Position numbers and translations under genes: made by a program. From Metamycoplasma auris 15026 (GTDB lineage Bacteria; Bacillota_I; Bacilli_A; Mycoplasmatales; Metamycoplasmataceae), in contig NZ_AORI01000001.1 in assembly GCF_000367765.1 (NCBI RefSeq), positions 1 through 64,000 on the forward strand: a stretch of 64,000 nt of DNA, given 5' to 3'. Below the pieces are notes generated by a model. That model was not told the origin of the DNA. It saw only the letters and a program-made list of their open reading frames with translations, and did not search any database. Shown one piece after another: positions 54,059 to 64,000 of this stretch (the first letter of the stretch is position 1; every line of letters starts with the position of its first letter).

Positions 54059-54887
54059 ATTTATTGCAAAAAAAGATGATGTTGGACGTATTCTTTATAA
54101 ATACATTCTTATTGTTTGTGACAATGTTCCTAAATCTAGAATTGAAAAAATCTTTCGACAAAAAGATATCAAGGTTAATGGAATTCGAACCAATGATAAA
54201 CAATATAAATTGCAACTAGGCGATGAAATTATTGTTTATGGCCTTTTAGAAATTAAAAAGCCTGAAAAGAAAAATACAGCTAACATTAATTTCAAAGTAA
54301 TCTATGAAGATAAAAATCTTTTAATCATTGATAAAGAAACAAATGTTGCCATGCATTCAGAAGAAAATTGTTTGGATGACCAAGTGCACAAATACCTTAA
54401 TTTCAAAAAAACTTCTTCTTTTGTACCATCTTCCATTGGAAGATTGGACAAAAAAACAAGTGGCCTTGTAGTTTATGCTAAAAATTATCCAACTCTTGTA
54501 ACTTTTGAAGCCGCCCAAAAACATTTTGAAAAAATTTACCAATTTATTTCTGAAAATTTCAATCAAGAAAAACTTGATATCACAGTTCGCCTAGAAAAAG
54601 ATATTAAAAATGAAAAAATGAAAGTAAATCCTGACTTTGGAATTAAAGCTCATACAATCTTTTTTAAAGAAGGAAACCGTAAATTTGCCCAAATTCTGAC
54701 TGGAAAAAAACATCAAATTAGAGCTACACTAGAATATCTCAAAGCCCCTATTTTAGGTGATACTAAATATGGTGGAAAAAAAGCAAAACGTCTATATTTA
54801 CATTCATATTCAATTAAGTTTGCTGCTCTTCCTGAAGAATATGCTGAATATAATGACCAAATTTTTATTTCATATCCAAGATGATAG
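54051..54887 (+). CDS. RluC/RluD-family pseudouridine synthase
   Basis: This 278-aa protein has an S4-like N-terminus (residues ~14-70) and a synthase domain with GRLDKKTSGLVVYA (~131-144), where HRLD is usual; Gly replaces His. GKKHQIRATLEYL is the later KHQIR motif. It modifies 23S rRNA uridines. The last codon before TAG is TGA (Trp), so the correct end is 54887. Confidence 0.9.
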
Positions 54888-54898
54888 GAAAAAGTCTT

Positions 54899-55201
54899 AT
54901 GAAGATTGAAAAAATTAAGAAATTAGCTAATGATTTATTATTAGAACCAGACAATGAAGTAGTACAGCTAACAAGAAAATTGCTTGCTTCAATTGATAAA
55001 TCTTTGCAAGAATTAGAATGAATAGACCTAGAAAACATTAAACCACTTTCTCATATTAATGAAAAAGAAGTTGACTTTGAATGTTTAAGAGATGATGAAA
55101 TAAATCTAGATAGCACAATAAAAAAATCTGACTTACTAGCCAATGCAGCTTCTCATGATGAGAATTTAGTTATTATGAAAAGAGTCGTCAATGAAGAATA
55201 A
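54899..55201 (+). CDS. gatC: Glutamyl-tRNA(Gln) amidotransferase subunit C
   Basis: This 100-aa small subunit of GatCAB begins MKIEKIKKLANDLLLE, with one TGA Trp. It has WIDLENIKPLSH and KRVVNEE, in line with the short GatC family. It stabilises GatA. The stop overlaps gatA by 11 nt. Confidence 0.85.
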
Positions 55202-56516
55202 AAACCTTAATGATGTTATTAACAAATTAACTAATGATAAAAATAATGCAGTTAGCATTGTTTTTAATAATGCAAAACTAAATGACAGAGGAATTTTATC
55301 TAACTATATTTTTACAATCAAAGATAATTATGCTGACACTAATGTTGCATGTAGAGCTTCTAGTTTATTTTTAAAGACTTTTAAACCTCAGTATAAAGCA
55401 ACGGCTCTTAAATTATTAGAAGAAGCAGGAGCCGCTTGTGTTGCTAGAACTAATTTGGACGAATTTGGATTAGCTGGTAGTGGTGAACATTCAGCTTATG
55501 GTTTAATTAAAAATCCTTTAAATGCTCAATATTTAGTAGGTGGCTCATCTTCAGGAGCAGCTGCGACATTTTATGATGAAATTGATTTTGCAATTGGCTC
55601 AGATACAGGAGATTCAGTGCGAAAACCTGCATCTAACATTGGCCAAATTGGTTTCAAGCCAAGTTATGGAGCAATTAGTCGTTATGGGCTTTTTGCATAT
55701 GCTTCCTCACTAGATACAGTAGCTTACTTCACACATAACATAGAAGATCTCATTAAAATCTCTTCGGTTCTATACAAAAAAGATTTTCAAAATGATATGA
55801 CTTCTATTGATTTAAGCTTTGATTATAATGATATTAAAGAAATTAAGCCTCTAAAAATTGCTTATTTAAATTGCTTTGACAAACTAAGTCCTTCTGTTGC
55901 TTTTGCTTATAAAAAGCTTCTAGAAAAACTAAAAAAAGAAAACATTGAATTAATTGAAATTCAAGAAGATGAAAAACTTTTTAATTCAATTGATGTAATA
56001 TACAAAGTCATTTCATTTTCTGAAGCTTCATCTAATTTAGCTAATTTAACTGGCGTTGCTTTTGGGCAAAGAAAAGAAGAAAAAGATTGAACTGAAACAT
56101 TTATTAAAACAAGATCCCAATATCTTGGCAAAATGGTTAAAAGTCGTTTAATTCTAGGCTCTTTATTTTTAGAAAATGAAAATCAAATTAAATATTTTGT
56201 TAAGGCTAAAAAATTAAGAAGAATTTTAGCTAATCATTTTACAAAAATTCATGAAAGCGCTGATTTATTTATATATCCAGCTTCCAATGACATTGCTTCC
56301 AAAATTAATGAAACTCCAAAATATCAATCATATTTAGATTTCATATTAACTTATGCAAATTTAGTTGGTAATCCTTCTTTAACAATGAAATTAGGAGTCG
56401 ATAAAGAAACTTTGATGCCTTTTAATATCGCAGTTGATACAAAAATTTATCATGATACAAAGTTATTTGCGCACAGCTTATATCTAAAAAAAATCTTGGA
56501 GGATATTAATGAATAG
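55191..56516 (+). CDS. gatA: Glutamyl-tRNA(Gln) amidotransferase subunit A
   Basis: This 441-aa amidase-signature enzyme has the Ser-cis-Ser-Lys triad: Lys in IKDNYAD (~44), GGSSSGAAA (~118-126) and DSVRKPASN (~142-150). It liberates ammonia from glutamine and delivers it to GatB. TGA at 56088-56090 is Trp. It overlaps gatC and gatB. Confidence 0.96.
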
Positions 56517-57933
56517 TAGTTGAGAATTAGTTATTGGAATTGAGATTCATATTGAACTCAATACCAAAACCAAAATGTTTTCAAGTCAACCCAATTTGTA
56601 TTCAGATATTCCAAATATTTATGTATCACCAATTGATTTAGCTTATCCAGGAACACTTCCTTCTTTAAACAAAGAAGCAATAATTAAAGGCATTAAACTC
56701 GCTAAAGGCTTAAAGATGAAAATCGATAATTTAGTGCGTTTTGATAGAAAAAACTACTTTTATCCTGATTTAACTAAAGGCTACCAAATCACCCAACAAT
56801 TTAACCCAATTGGAAAAAATGGCATTATAAAAGCTAAGGTTGATGATATCTGAAAAGATATTTCAATTGAAAGAATTCATCTAGAAGAAGACACAGCTAA
56901 ATCTCTTCACCAAGATAAATATACTCTTCTAAACTACAATCGATCTGGCGTCCCATTAATTGAAATTGTTTCAAATCCAGTAATGCATTCAGCTAAAGAA
57001 GCAACTGCATATGTTGAAGCAATTAGACAAATGGCTCTTGCACTTAATATCTCGGATGCTAAAATGAATGAAGGTAGTTTAAGAGTTGATGTCAATATTT
57101 CAGTAAGAAAAAAGAATTCAGACGATTTAAACACAAGAGTTGAAATTAAAAACTTAAATTCTATTTCAAACATTGAAAAAGCAATTGAATATGAAGCTAA
57201 TTACCAAATAAATTGTTATGAAAATAACATTTCTTTTGAACAATGCACAAAAAGATATGATGAAAACAAAAATATCACAGTTATAATGCGTTCAAAATCA
57301 AGTGCAATTGATTACAAATACTTTCCAGACCCAAACATTCCTTATATTAGATTATCAAATGAATTAATTGATTCAATTAAAATTGAAGAGCTACCTTATG
57401 AAAAAGAACAAAGATATCTAAAAAATGGATTAAATAACGTACAAATTTCGCAACTTATTAATAACACAAGTTACGCTAATTTTTTAGATTCTTTGAATAC
57501 TAACGACTTTAAAAAAACAACAAATATCTTTTTTTCAGAAATTGTTTCATATATCAACCAAAATCCAACCCAAAATGATTTAATTCTATCTAATTCAAAA
57601 GAAATTTCAAAACTAATTCAATTTGCCATTGATGAAAAAATTTCGAAAAATAATATTAAATTAATTCTTGAAGAAATTAAAAATTACAATGATTTCGATA
57701 TTGAAAGCATCATTAAAAATAACAATCTTTTTATAGAAAAAAAGGCCATTGATTTGCATGCAATTATCAAAGAAATTTTTAAAGAAAATCTTTCTTTGGA
57801 AGCTGAATTTAAAAACAATTTCAATCGTGCATCCAAATTTTTAAGTGGTCAAGTAATGAAAAAAACTAGTGGTAAAGCAGACATAATTGAACTAAATAAA
57901 TTAATTAAGGCGTTGAATGAAGAAAAAAAATAA
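56509..57933 (+). CDS. gatB: Glutamyl-tRNA(Gln) amidotransferase subunit B
   Basis: This 474-aa protein has the GatB/PET112 core: IGIEIHIELNTKTKMFSS at the N-terminus, NYNRSGVPLIEIVS, and SLRVDVNISV. A C-terminal Asn/tail-type helical domain ends GKADIIELNKLI. It transamidates Glu-tRNAGln to Gln-tRNAGln, implying that no glutaminyl-tRNA synthetase is needed. GGAGGATATTA precedes the ATG. Confidence 0.96.
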
Positions 57934-59017
57934 AGACTTTTTACAAACTGGATGAGATAAAGACCCAGAGCAACAAGAAGAAAATAAGGAAAATCTTGAG
58001 CAATCTAAAGACTTTTCAACAAGACATATTGTTAAAAATAAAAAAAGACAAAACTTGCTTGAAAAAATTATTAAATGAATTATCTATGGCATTCTCTTCA
58101 TTGCCATGCCTAACTCATTAAGAAGCTCAAAAACAAAAGCAAAAGAAATTGTTAATAATACATATCTTAAAATAAATTCATACGAATTTGCATTTGTACC
58201 TGCGGGATTTGCAATGTATATGTTTTTATCCTTTATTCCAACAATTGGTTTAGTTATTGGAATAGTAGGATTAATTAGTCCAAATTATGAAAATGTAATT
58301 AAGGTTATTATTCTTGGCCAATTAATTCCTGGGATTGAGCATGTTATTCCAACATTCTCAGGAATTCTAAAGACAGCTGGTGGAGCTGTTACATTCATCA
58401 TTTTGGCACTTTCAATCTTATGATTATCATCAAAAGGATATAGTAAATTTGTTCTTTCAATCGATGCATTATATGGACACAAAACAACAAATGCTCTTTG
58501 AAAAACAAGAATTAAGGGCTTTTTAACAAGTATCATTATTACAATTTCATTGACCATTTTTCTATTAACTTACTCGGCTTTTTTAACTTTTATTTTAGAT
58601 AGAGTTTTTGATCAAGGTAAACTTTTACCAAATATTAAACTAAAAGATTTACGTTGGGATTTTCAAATTATTTTTTGATTACCTATTATTTTATTTTTAC
58701 CTCTATTAATTTATTGCTCACTGCTTATTTCTTTCAAATTTTCACCAAATTTCAAAGTTAAATTATCCCAAATTAACCCTGGCGCTTTAATTGCTGCAAT
58801 CCCAACTTCTTTATATATTTTAATTTTTGGATCCTTAGCGTCACTTATTAATTATCATAAATTTGGCATTGTTGCATCTTTTATGTACATTATTTTACTT
58901 CTTAGCATTATGTCATATTTTATTTATACAGGTGTGATTGTTAATGCTAGTTTTTACAAAACCTTTATCAAACTTCCTACCATTGAAAAAAGTAGATGGT
59001 TAAACAAAAGAAGCTAA
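57917..59017 (+). CDS. YihY/BrkB-family membrane protein
   Basis: This 366-aa protein has a ~50-residue charged N-terminus and about six hydrophobic helices. The family feature PAGFAMYMFLSFIPTIGLVI resembles the YihY/BrkB helix. The ATG at 57917 overlaps the gatB stop by 17 nt. TGAs are Trp. No enzymatic role is known; the name ribonuclease BN is a mis-annotation of this family. Confidence 0.8.
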
Positions 59018-59163
59018 GCTGGTTTTTGTTTTGTTTCAAATTGCTTAAATAAAGAAAATAATAATATATTATTATTTATATTAATTAGTACCATTTTTAT
59101 TACTTGTAATAAGACTAAAAAATACTAATTTATAAACCTAAAGTTGAATAATAAAGGAAGGAT

Positions 59164-60171
59164 ATGAAAGAGAAATTGCCTGGTGGTATTAATCACTATC
59201 TAAAGTGAGCAAGATCACAAACAAATATATCTTTTAGAAAATGGAATCCGAAAAAGATTGCATTTGTTGGTGTATTAATTGCTATTTCTGTTGTTATGTT
59301 TCTAATTTCAGTTAGAATTCTTCCAATTAGTGCACTTCCTGCATTTAAATTTAGTTTTATTGGACTACCAATAAAAATTACAGGTTTTGTTTTTGGACCT
59401 GTTGTTGGAATTATAACTGGGGTATTAGCAGATCTTATTTCTTTTGCATTAGTTCCCACTTATTATAGTGTTTTATATACGCTAGCTGTTGCCACAGCTG
59501 GTTTTGTTCCTGGTTTAATTGGCTATTATTTTTTTAATCTAAACGAACTTTTTTTCTCAAGAAAATATCGTATTTACAAATACAAACAAACAATTGAATT
59601 CTTTAAGATTCAATATCTCGAAGCACAAGCAAGAAGAAATTCCGAAGACTTGCAATATTTTTCAGAAAAAATAGCTTTCTATGAAGTAAAAGTTATTATT
59701 CTTGAAACAAAACAAAAACCTGTCGCTATGATTAACTTTTCTTTCATTTCAGCAATTAGTTTTTTAGTGTTACAAATTATTATTATTCTAGCTATTTTTT
59801 CAAAGCTAGATAATTCAATCTTTGAACATAACCGTTTTATTAAGAATCGTTTATTTTATGTAATTCTTACTACTTCTGGTTTTATTGGAATGATTGTTTT
59901 TGTCGTTCTATACCGTTTATTCTTAAGAAAAAACTACCAAACTTTTATTGAAGTTATGGCAATCATTACATTTTGTGCTATTTTAGAATTAGTAAATACA
60001 CTTCTATTAGCATGAGCTGATACTGAAACTCTTAAGACAGACTTCTGGGTGAATTTTACAGGTCAAACGCTAACTAGTCCAATTAAGATATTCTTTAACC
60101 TAGCTATCATTTTAGCAACATACAAAGTAGTTGCCTCACTTATAAGATCGAAAGAAGGCAATAGATTTTAA
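59164..60171 (+). CDS. ECF transporter substrate-binding (S) component
   Basis: This 335-aa membrane protein shows the S-component pattern: IAISVVMFLISVRILP, GLPIKITGFVFGPVVG and GVLADLISFALVPT (helices 1-3). A ~75-residue hydrophilic segment (~138-200) lies within, then further helices. ECF S components capture vitamins or other small molecules and need an EcfA/A'/T module. Which substrate is not readable; a folate-like group is one candidate. TGAs are Trp. The stop overlaps the next start (TAATG). Confidence 0.8.
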
Positions 60172-62549
60172 TGGATAAAAAAATTACAGGTTTAAGAGTT
60201 ACAGGACTTAAGAAAAAAGAAAAAAACTGAATAAATAATAAGATTAATTTTGACTTGCTCATTAGTAATCTTAATTTTTCTTTATCTAAGAATAATATTT
60301 TAGGTATTATTTCGCAAGATAAAGAAACTAAGGATGCAATTTTTAAACTGCTAACTAATAATAAAATTAAATGAAAAGGCTACCAAGGTTTTATTGAATT
60401 CAAGCAAGGAAACAATAAAAATTATTCATTAACATATAAAGATGATGAATACCAAAAAAATCTTGCTTTTGGTTTTGATGATGAAAATCTGTTTCAAAAT
60501 AAAACAAAAGATACTGTTTTTTCTTATTTAGAACGTTATATTATAGAAAATAACATCATCAATTTTATGACTTCTGTTTTTAAAAAAGGATGACAAGACG
60601 TATACCAAGATTCTAAGTACCATTTGCATTTAAAATATTCAGAAATAAATTTAAATTTACAAAAAGAAATTGAACCAATCATTGAAGAAATAAAAAAAAT
60701 CATTGAGTTTAATTCAAATGATAAATTAAATGACTTTAGTTATAATGACAAAATTATCTTAATGCAAAATATTTATAATCTTATTAAAAATGTAATTAAA
60801 ATAATTCAACATTATGAACAAGAATTTTTAAGTTATATTGAAGATCGGATTAATGACTATGAAAAAGGTTCGTCCCTTTTAAAATTTAAAGAATATAACT
60901 ATGCTAGATTAGAATATGAAAAACTAATTAACCAAAATAACCAAAATAAAAAAATCACAATTGACTCACCCCTTTTAAGCAAACTAAAAAATCATCTAAA
61001 AATCCTAAAACTAAAAAAGAATACAAAGCTTGAAATTAAAAGATACTTTGATAAATTACAACATGAATTTATTCTAGAAATTGCTTTTAACAAAGCAAAT
61101 CTAAACAAAAAAAATAAAAGCAATGCTTTTTCTTATTACTATCCAAGATACTATGTCAATAAGACTTTTTATGCGGCTTGCAAAAAACATCTTCCCAAAA
61201 TTCGATTATTTGAAAAGTCCTTAATTATTGATTTTATTAAAGAAATTTATGACTTAAGAGACTATATTGTTAATGAAATTAGTGCTCTTGGCATTCTCAG
61301 TTCCCAAAAACAACTAAAAAACCAAGCTAAATACATTACCAAATCAATTGTTGAAAAAAACATTAAGATGTATGATGAAAGATTTAAGAATCTTATTGAA
61401 GAAGAAAGTTCAAATATCATTAAAAAAATTAATAATGAAATAGCAGAACTAAAAAATGAAAAAAAATACAATCATATTAATATTTCCAAACTCAAAGAGT
61501 ATCAATATGATCTAGAAGAAAAAAAATACGAATACTACTGAAAAATTGATACAGAAGGAAGAAAAATCAAAGCTGAAGCTTCTAAAATATATGCTAATTC
61601 CCTTCCTTTTTATAACAAAAATAAAAACAATCTTTTAGTAATTAAACAAAATCTTAATTTTTTACTTGATGAAATTTTTAAAAAACACGCAGAAGAAATT
61701 GAAAATATCAATATAAAATCTTTATTTTCAAGTCCTCTTTCAAGAATCTTTTATGATTTACAATCAATGAAACTCCTTCTATTTGATTCATTTCATAAGT
61801 TTCATAATTACGAAAAAATCATTAATGATATAAAAAACAACAAAGATGCTTTCTTCCAGTTAATGCTGAAATTAAATATCTATAAAGTTATTCAAAATTC
61901 TGGTATGTCTTTGGATAAATTAGTAATGAATTTATCATATCTAACCTTAGATGAAAAAATAGCTTTAGAAATTAATAAGATTTTTCTAAACAACCCCGAT
62001 CTTATTATTGTAGGTGATTTAATTTCTAAATTAACTAATAAAATTCAACTTGAAACACTCAACAAATTAAATCAATATATTTTAAGTAAAGAAGGTCTTG
62101 GCATCTATCTTTTAGACAAAATTGAAGTTGCCTCAAGAATTACTACTGATTTAAATATTATTTATAACTCCATTACAATTGAACAAGGAAAAACAAATAA
62201 AATCATTGATAATCCAATCAATCCTTATCTAAAAACAATTTTAAATAAAGAAACTGCTGATACAAAAGAAGAATTGGATAACTTTCTTGAAAAAAGCAAT
62301 AATGTTGAAGGTATTTTTAAATACGAAATTGAACCTGATCATTATGTTTGATGTAATTGAAGTCAGTTAACTAGATGAGTAGAAAGTAATAATATAAAAA
62401 ATAAAAAAATAAGAAACCTTCTTTTATTAGATGAAAATCAAAACAAAAGCCCAGCTGAAATAAATGACAAATATGAATTTGAAGAAGAAACAATAATCAA
62501 TCTCGAAAAATCCAATAAAAAAACGCAAGAGCAAAAAGAAGAAAAAGAT
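60171..62549 (+). CDS. Degenerate ABC ATPase-like protein with helical insertion, in frame with valS
   Basis: About 793 codons from ATG 60171 (overlapping the S-component stop, TAATG) to the valS ATG. Residues ~1-80 look like an ABC N-lobe: a GIISQDKETKD loop stands where Walker A would be. Residues ~580-690 resemble the ABC signature-to-H-loop region: LSYLTLDEK for LSGGQ, DLIIVGDLISKL for Walker B, and LLDKI for the switch His. All catalytic residues except perhaps one Lys are gone. Between lies a ~450-residue charged coiled-coil. No TAA or TAG separates it from valS. Confidence 0.75.
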
Positions 62550-64000
62550 ATGGATAAAAATTTCGATCATAAACTAGTTGAAAAAAATAGAAATAAAAAA
62601 TGAGTTGAAATGCAAGCTTTTTCAACTCATGATTTAAGTAAACCTCCATTTACTATTATTCTTCCTCCTCCAAATGTTACCGGACAACTTCATATTGGTC
62701 ATGCTCTAGATACTTATATTGCCGATACAATAATAAGATACAAACGCAATAAAGGTTTTGATGTTAAATGAGTAGCAGGTAAAGACCACGCTGGTATAGC
62801 TACACAAGTTGTTGTTGAAAAAAAATTAGCTAAAGTTGGACTAGATAAATACAAACTTGGAAGAGAAAAATTTATTGAAGAAATTTGAAACTGAAAAACT
62901 GAATACTCCAATAGAATTAGTGAACAATGAGCTAAATTAGGACTTGCATTGGATTATCCAAGCGAACGTTTTACTTTAGATAAAGAAGCTAACGAAGCAG
63001 TACTAAAAGTCTTTGTTTCAATGTACAATGATGGCTTAATTTATCGTGATACAAAAGCGATTTCATGGGATCCAAAACTTAAAACAGCCTTATCAAGTAT
63101 TGAAGTTATTCCAACCGAAGTAAAACAAAAACTTTATTATGTTAAATATCCAATTAAGAATAAAAATGAAGATCTTGTTGTTGCTACAACAAGATTAGAA
63201 ACTATGTTTTCTGACGTTGCAATTGCCATTAATCCAAATGATTCAAGATTCAAACTTCTAATGAATGAAACAATCATTCATCCGCTAACAAAAAAAGAAA
63301 TTCCAATTATTGCTTCTCAGTTAATTGATCCTTCTTTTGGTACTGGAATTATGAAAGTTTCAGCGCATGCTATTGATGATATTGAAATTATTAAGCAAAA
63401 TAATTTGGAAATCATTGAATGTATTGATGACCAAGGTAAAATGAATGAAATCGCCAAAAAATACCAAGGATTGGATCGCTTTGAAGCTAGAAACTTAATT
63501 GCAACAGAACTAATCCAAAATAATTTGATAGAAAAAATAGAAGACATAGTTTCAAATGTTGGCTATGGTGAAAGAAGTAACGAACCAATTGAAATTCTTG
63601 TCAAACCACAATGATTTGTCAAAATGAAATCATTGTCAGAAAAAATTCTTAAAAATCTAGAATCATCAGCAGCTGTAAAATTCATTCCTGAAAGATTTGA
63701 AGATGTTTTAATCAAATGAATGGAAAATGTTCATGATTGAACAATCAGTAGACAACTTTGGTGAGGACACAGAATTCCAGCTTGATATAAGGATAATGAA
63801 GTAGTTGTACAAATTGAAAGTCCTGGTGAAGAATGAATACAAGATAGCGATGTTCTTGATACTTGATTTAGTTCAGCTCTAGCTCCTTTTGTTTTCTTAG
63901 GATGACCACAATCTAATGAACAAATCAAAAGATATTTCCCAACTAGTTTATTAGTTACAGGTTATGACATTATTTTCTTTTGAGTTTCAAGAATGTATTT
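62550..64000 (+). CDS. valS: Valine-tRNA ligase, 3' end outside window
   Basis: From ATG 62550 the protein begins [18 protein letters not shown], a normal ValRS start. The class I HIGH motif appears as HIGHALD, with [15 protein letters not shown] around residues 39-53. [27 protein letters not shown] (editing domain) and DVLDTWFSSALAP follow. It runs past 64000. TGA is Trp at several positions. The SD is weak (GAAGAAAAAGAT). The ORF upstream is open in the same frame. Confidence 0.95.

Noticed and set aside
59057-59076. 20-bp perfect palindrome of A and T between yihY and the ECF S component
   Set aside because: Perfect but composed only of A/T; expected by chance in such DNA and lacking a T run for a terminator.

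Overview
The window is a stretch of a mollicute (mycoplasma) chromosome. It is very AT-rich, and TGA is read as tryptophan throughout: DnaK, RecA, PheT, GatB, DinB and many others are complete only if in-frame TGA codons are translated. It also has many lipoproteins with a Cys lipobox, a nucleoside-salvage operon, and no cell-wall, tRNA or rRNA genes. A hominis-group mycoplasma (Metamycoplasma-like) would fit, but that is an inference from gene content. All coordinates below use genetic code 4.

Layout. 1-4.2 kb: tail of a coiled-coil protein, an APC amino-acid permease and a zinc alcohol dehydrogenase. 4.5-8.6 kb: a complete type III restriction-modification system (res, mod). Its mod gene carries an in-frame (GA)10 repeat, the hallmark of a phase-variable methyltransferase. 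8.6-9.6 kb: a gene-poor kilobase with a candidate structured RNA. 9.6-12 kb: an rRNA pseudouridine synthase and an ABC exporter whose permease is frameshifted. 12.1-18.1 kb: a five-gene overlapping operon of ABC permease, ATPase and three lipoproteins. 18.3-20.2 kb: dnaK under a CIRCE operator. 20.4-22.2 kb: two small membrane proteins and an SDR oxidoreductase.

22.2-28.1 kb: a dense minus-strand housekeeping run (ymdB, nusB, tlyA, sufS, sufU, dinB, nadD-HD fusion). 28.2-37 kb: recA; rarA-pheS-pheT; rpsF-ssb-rpsR; a HAD phosphatase with an RNase HIII-like gene. 37-40.5 kb: deoD-deoA-deoC-upp, a complete route from (deoxy)nucleosides to bases and sugar phosphate. 40.7-42 kb: dprA and the RNase P RNA gene (minus strand). 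42-47.6 kb: one 1876-aa lipoprotein with an SGNH-hydrolase-like N-terminus that lacks the catalytic Ser and His. 47.7-50.1 kb: divergent K+ uptake genes (ktrB, ktrA).

50.1-59 kb (plus strand): pepC, then acpS-plsC-scpA-scpB-rlu-gatC-gatA-gatB-yihY with overlapping ends. 59.2 kb to the end: an ECF S component, a degenerate ABC ATPase-like protein with a long helical insertion, and valS. No stop codon separates the last two.

The most notable observations are the phase-variable mod gene, the ABC-like/ValRS read-through ORF and its decayed nucleotide-binding motifs, the pseudo-SGNH giant lipoprotein, the lipoprotein/ABC operon, and the candidate small RNA near 8.9 kb.
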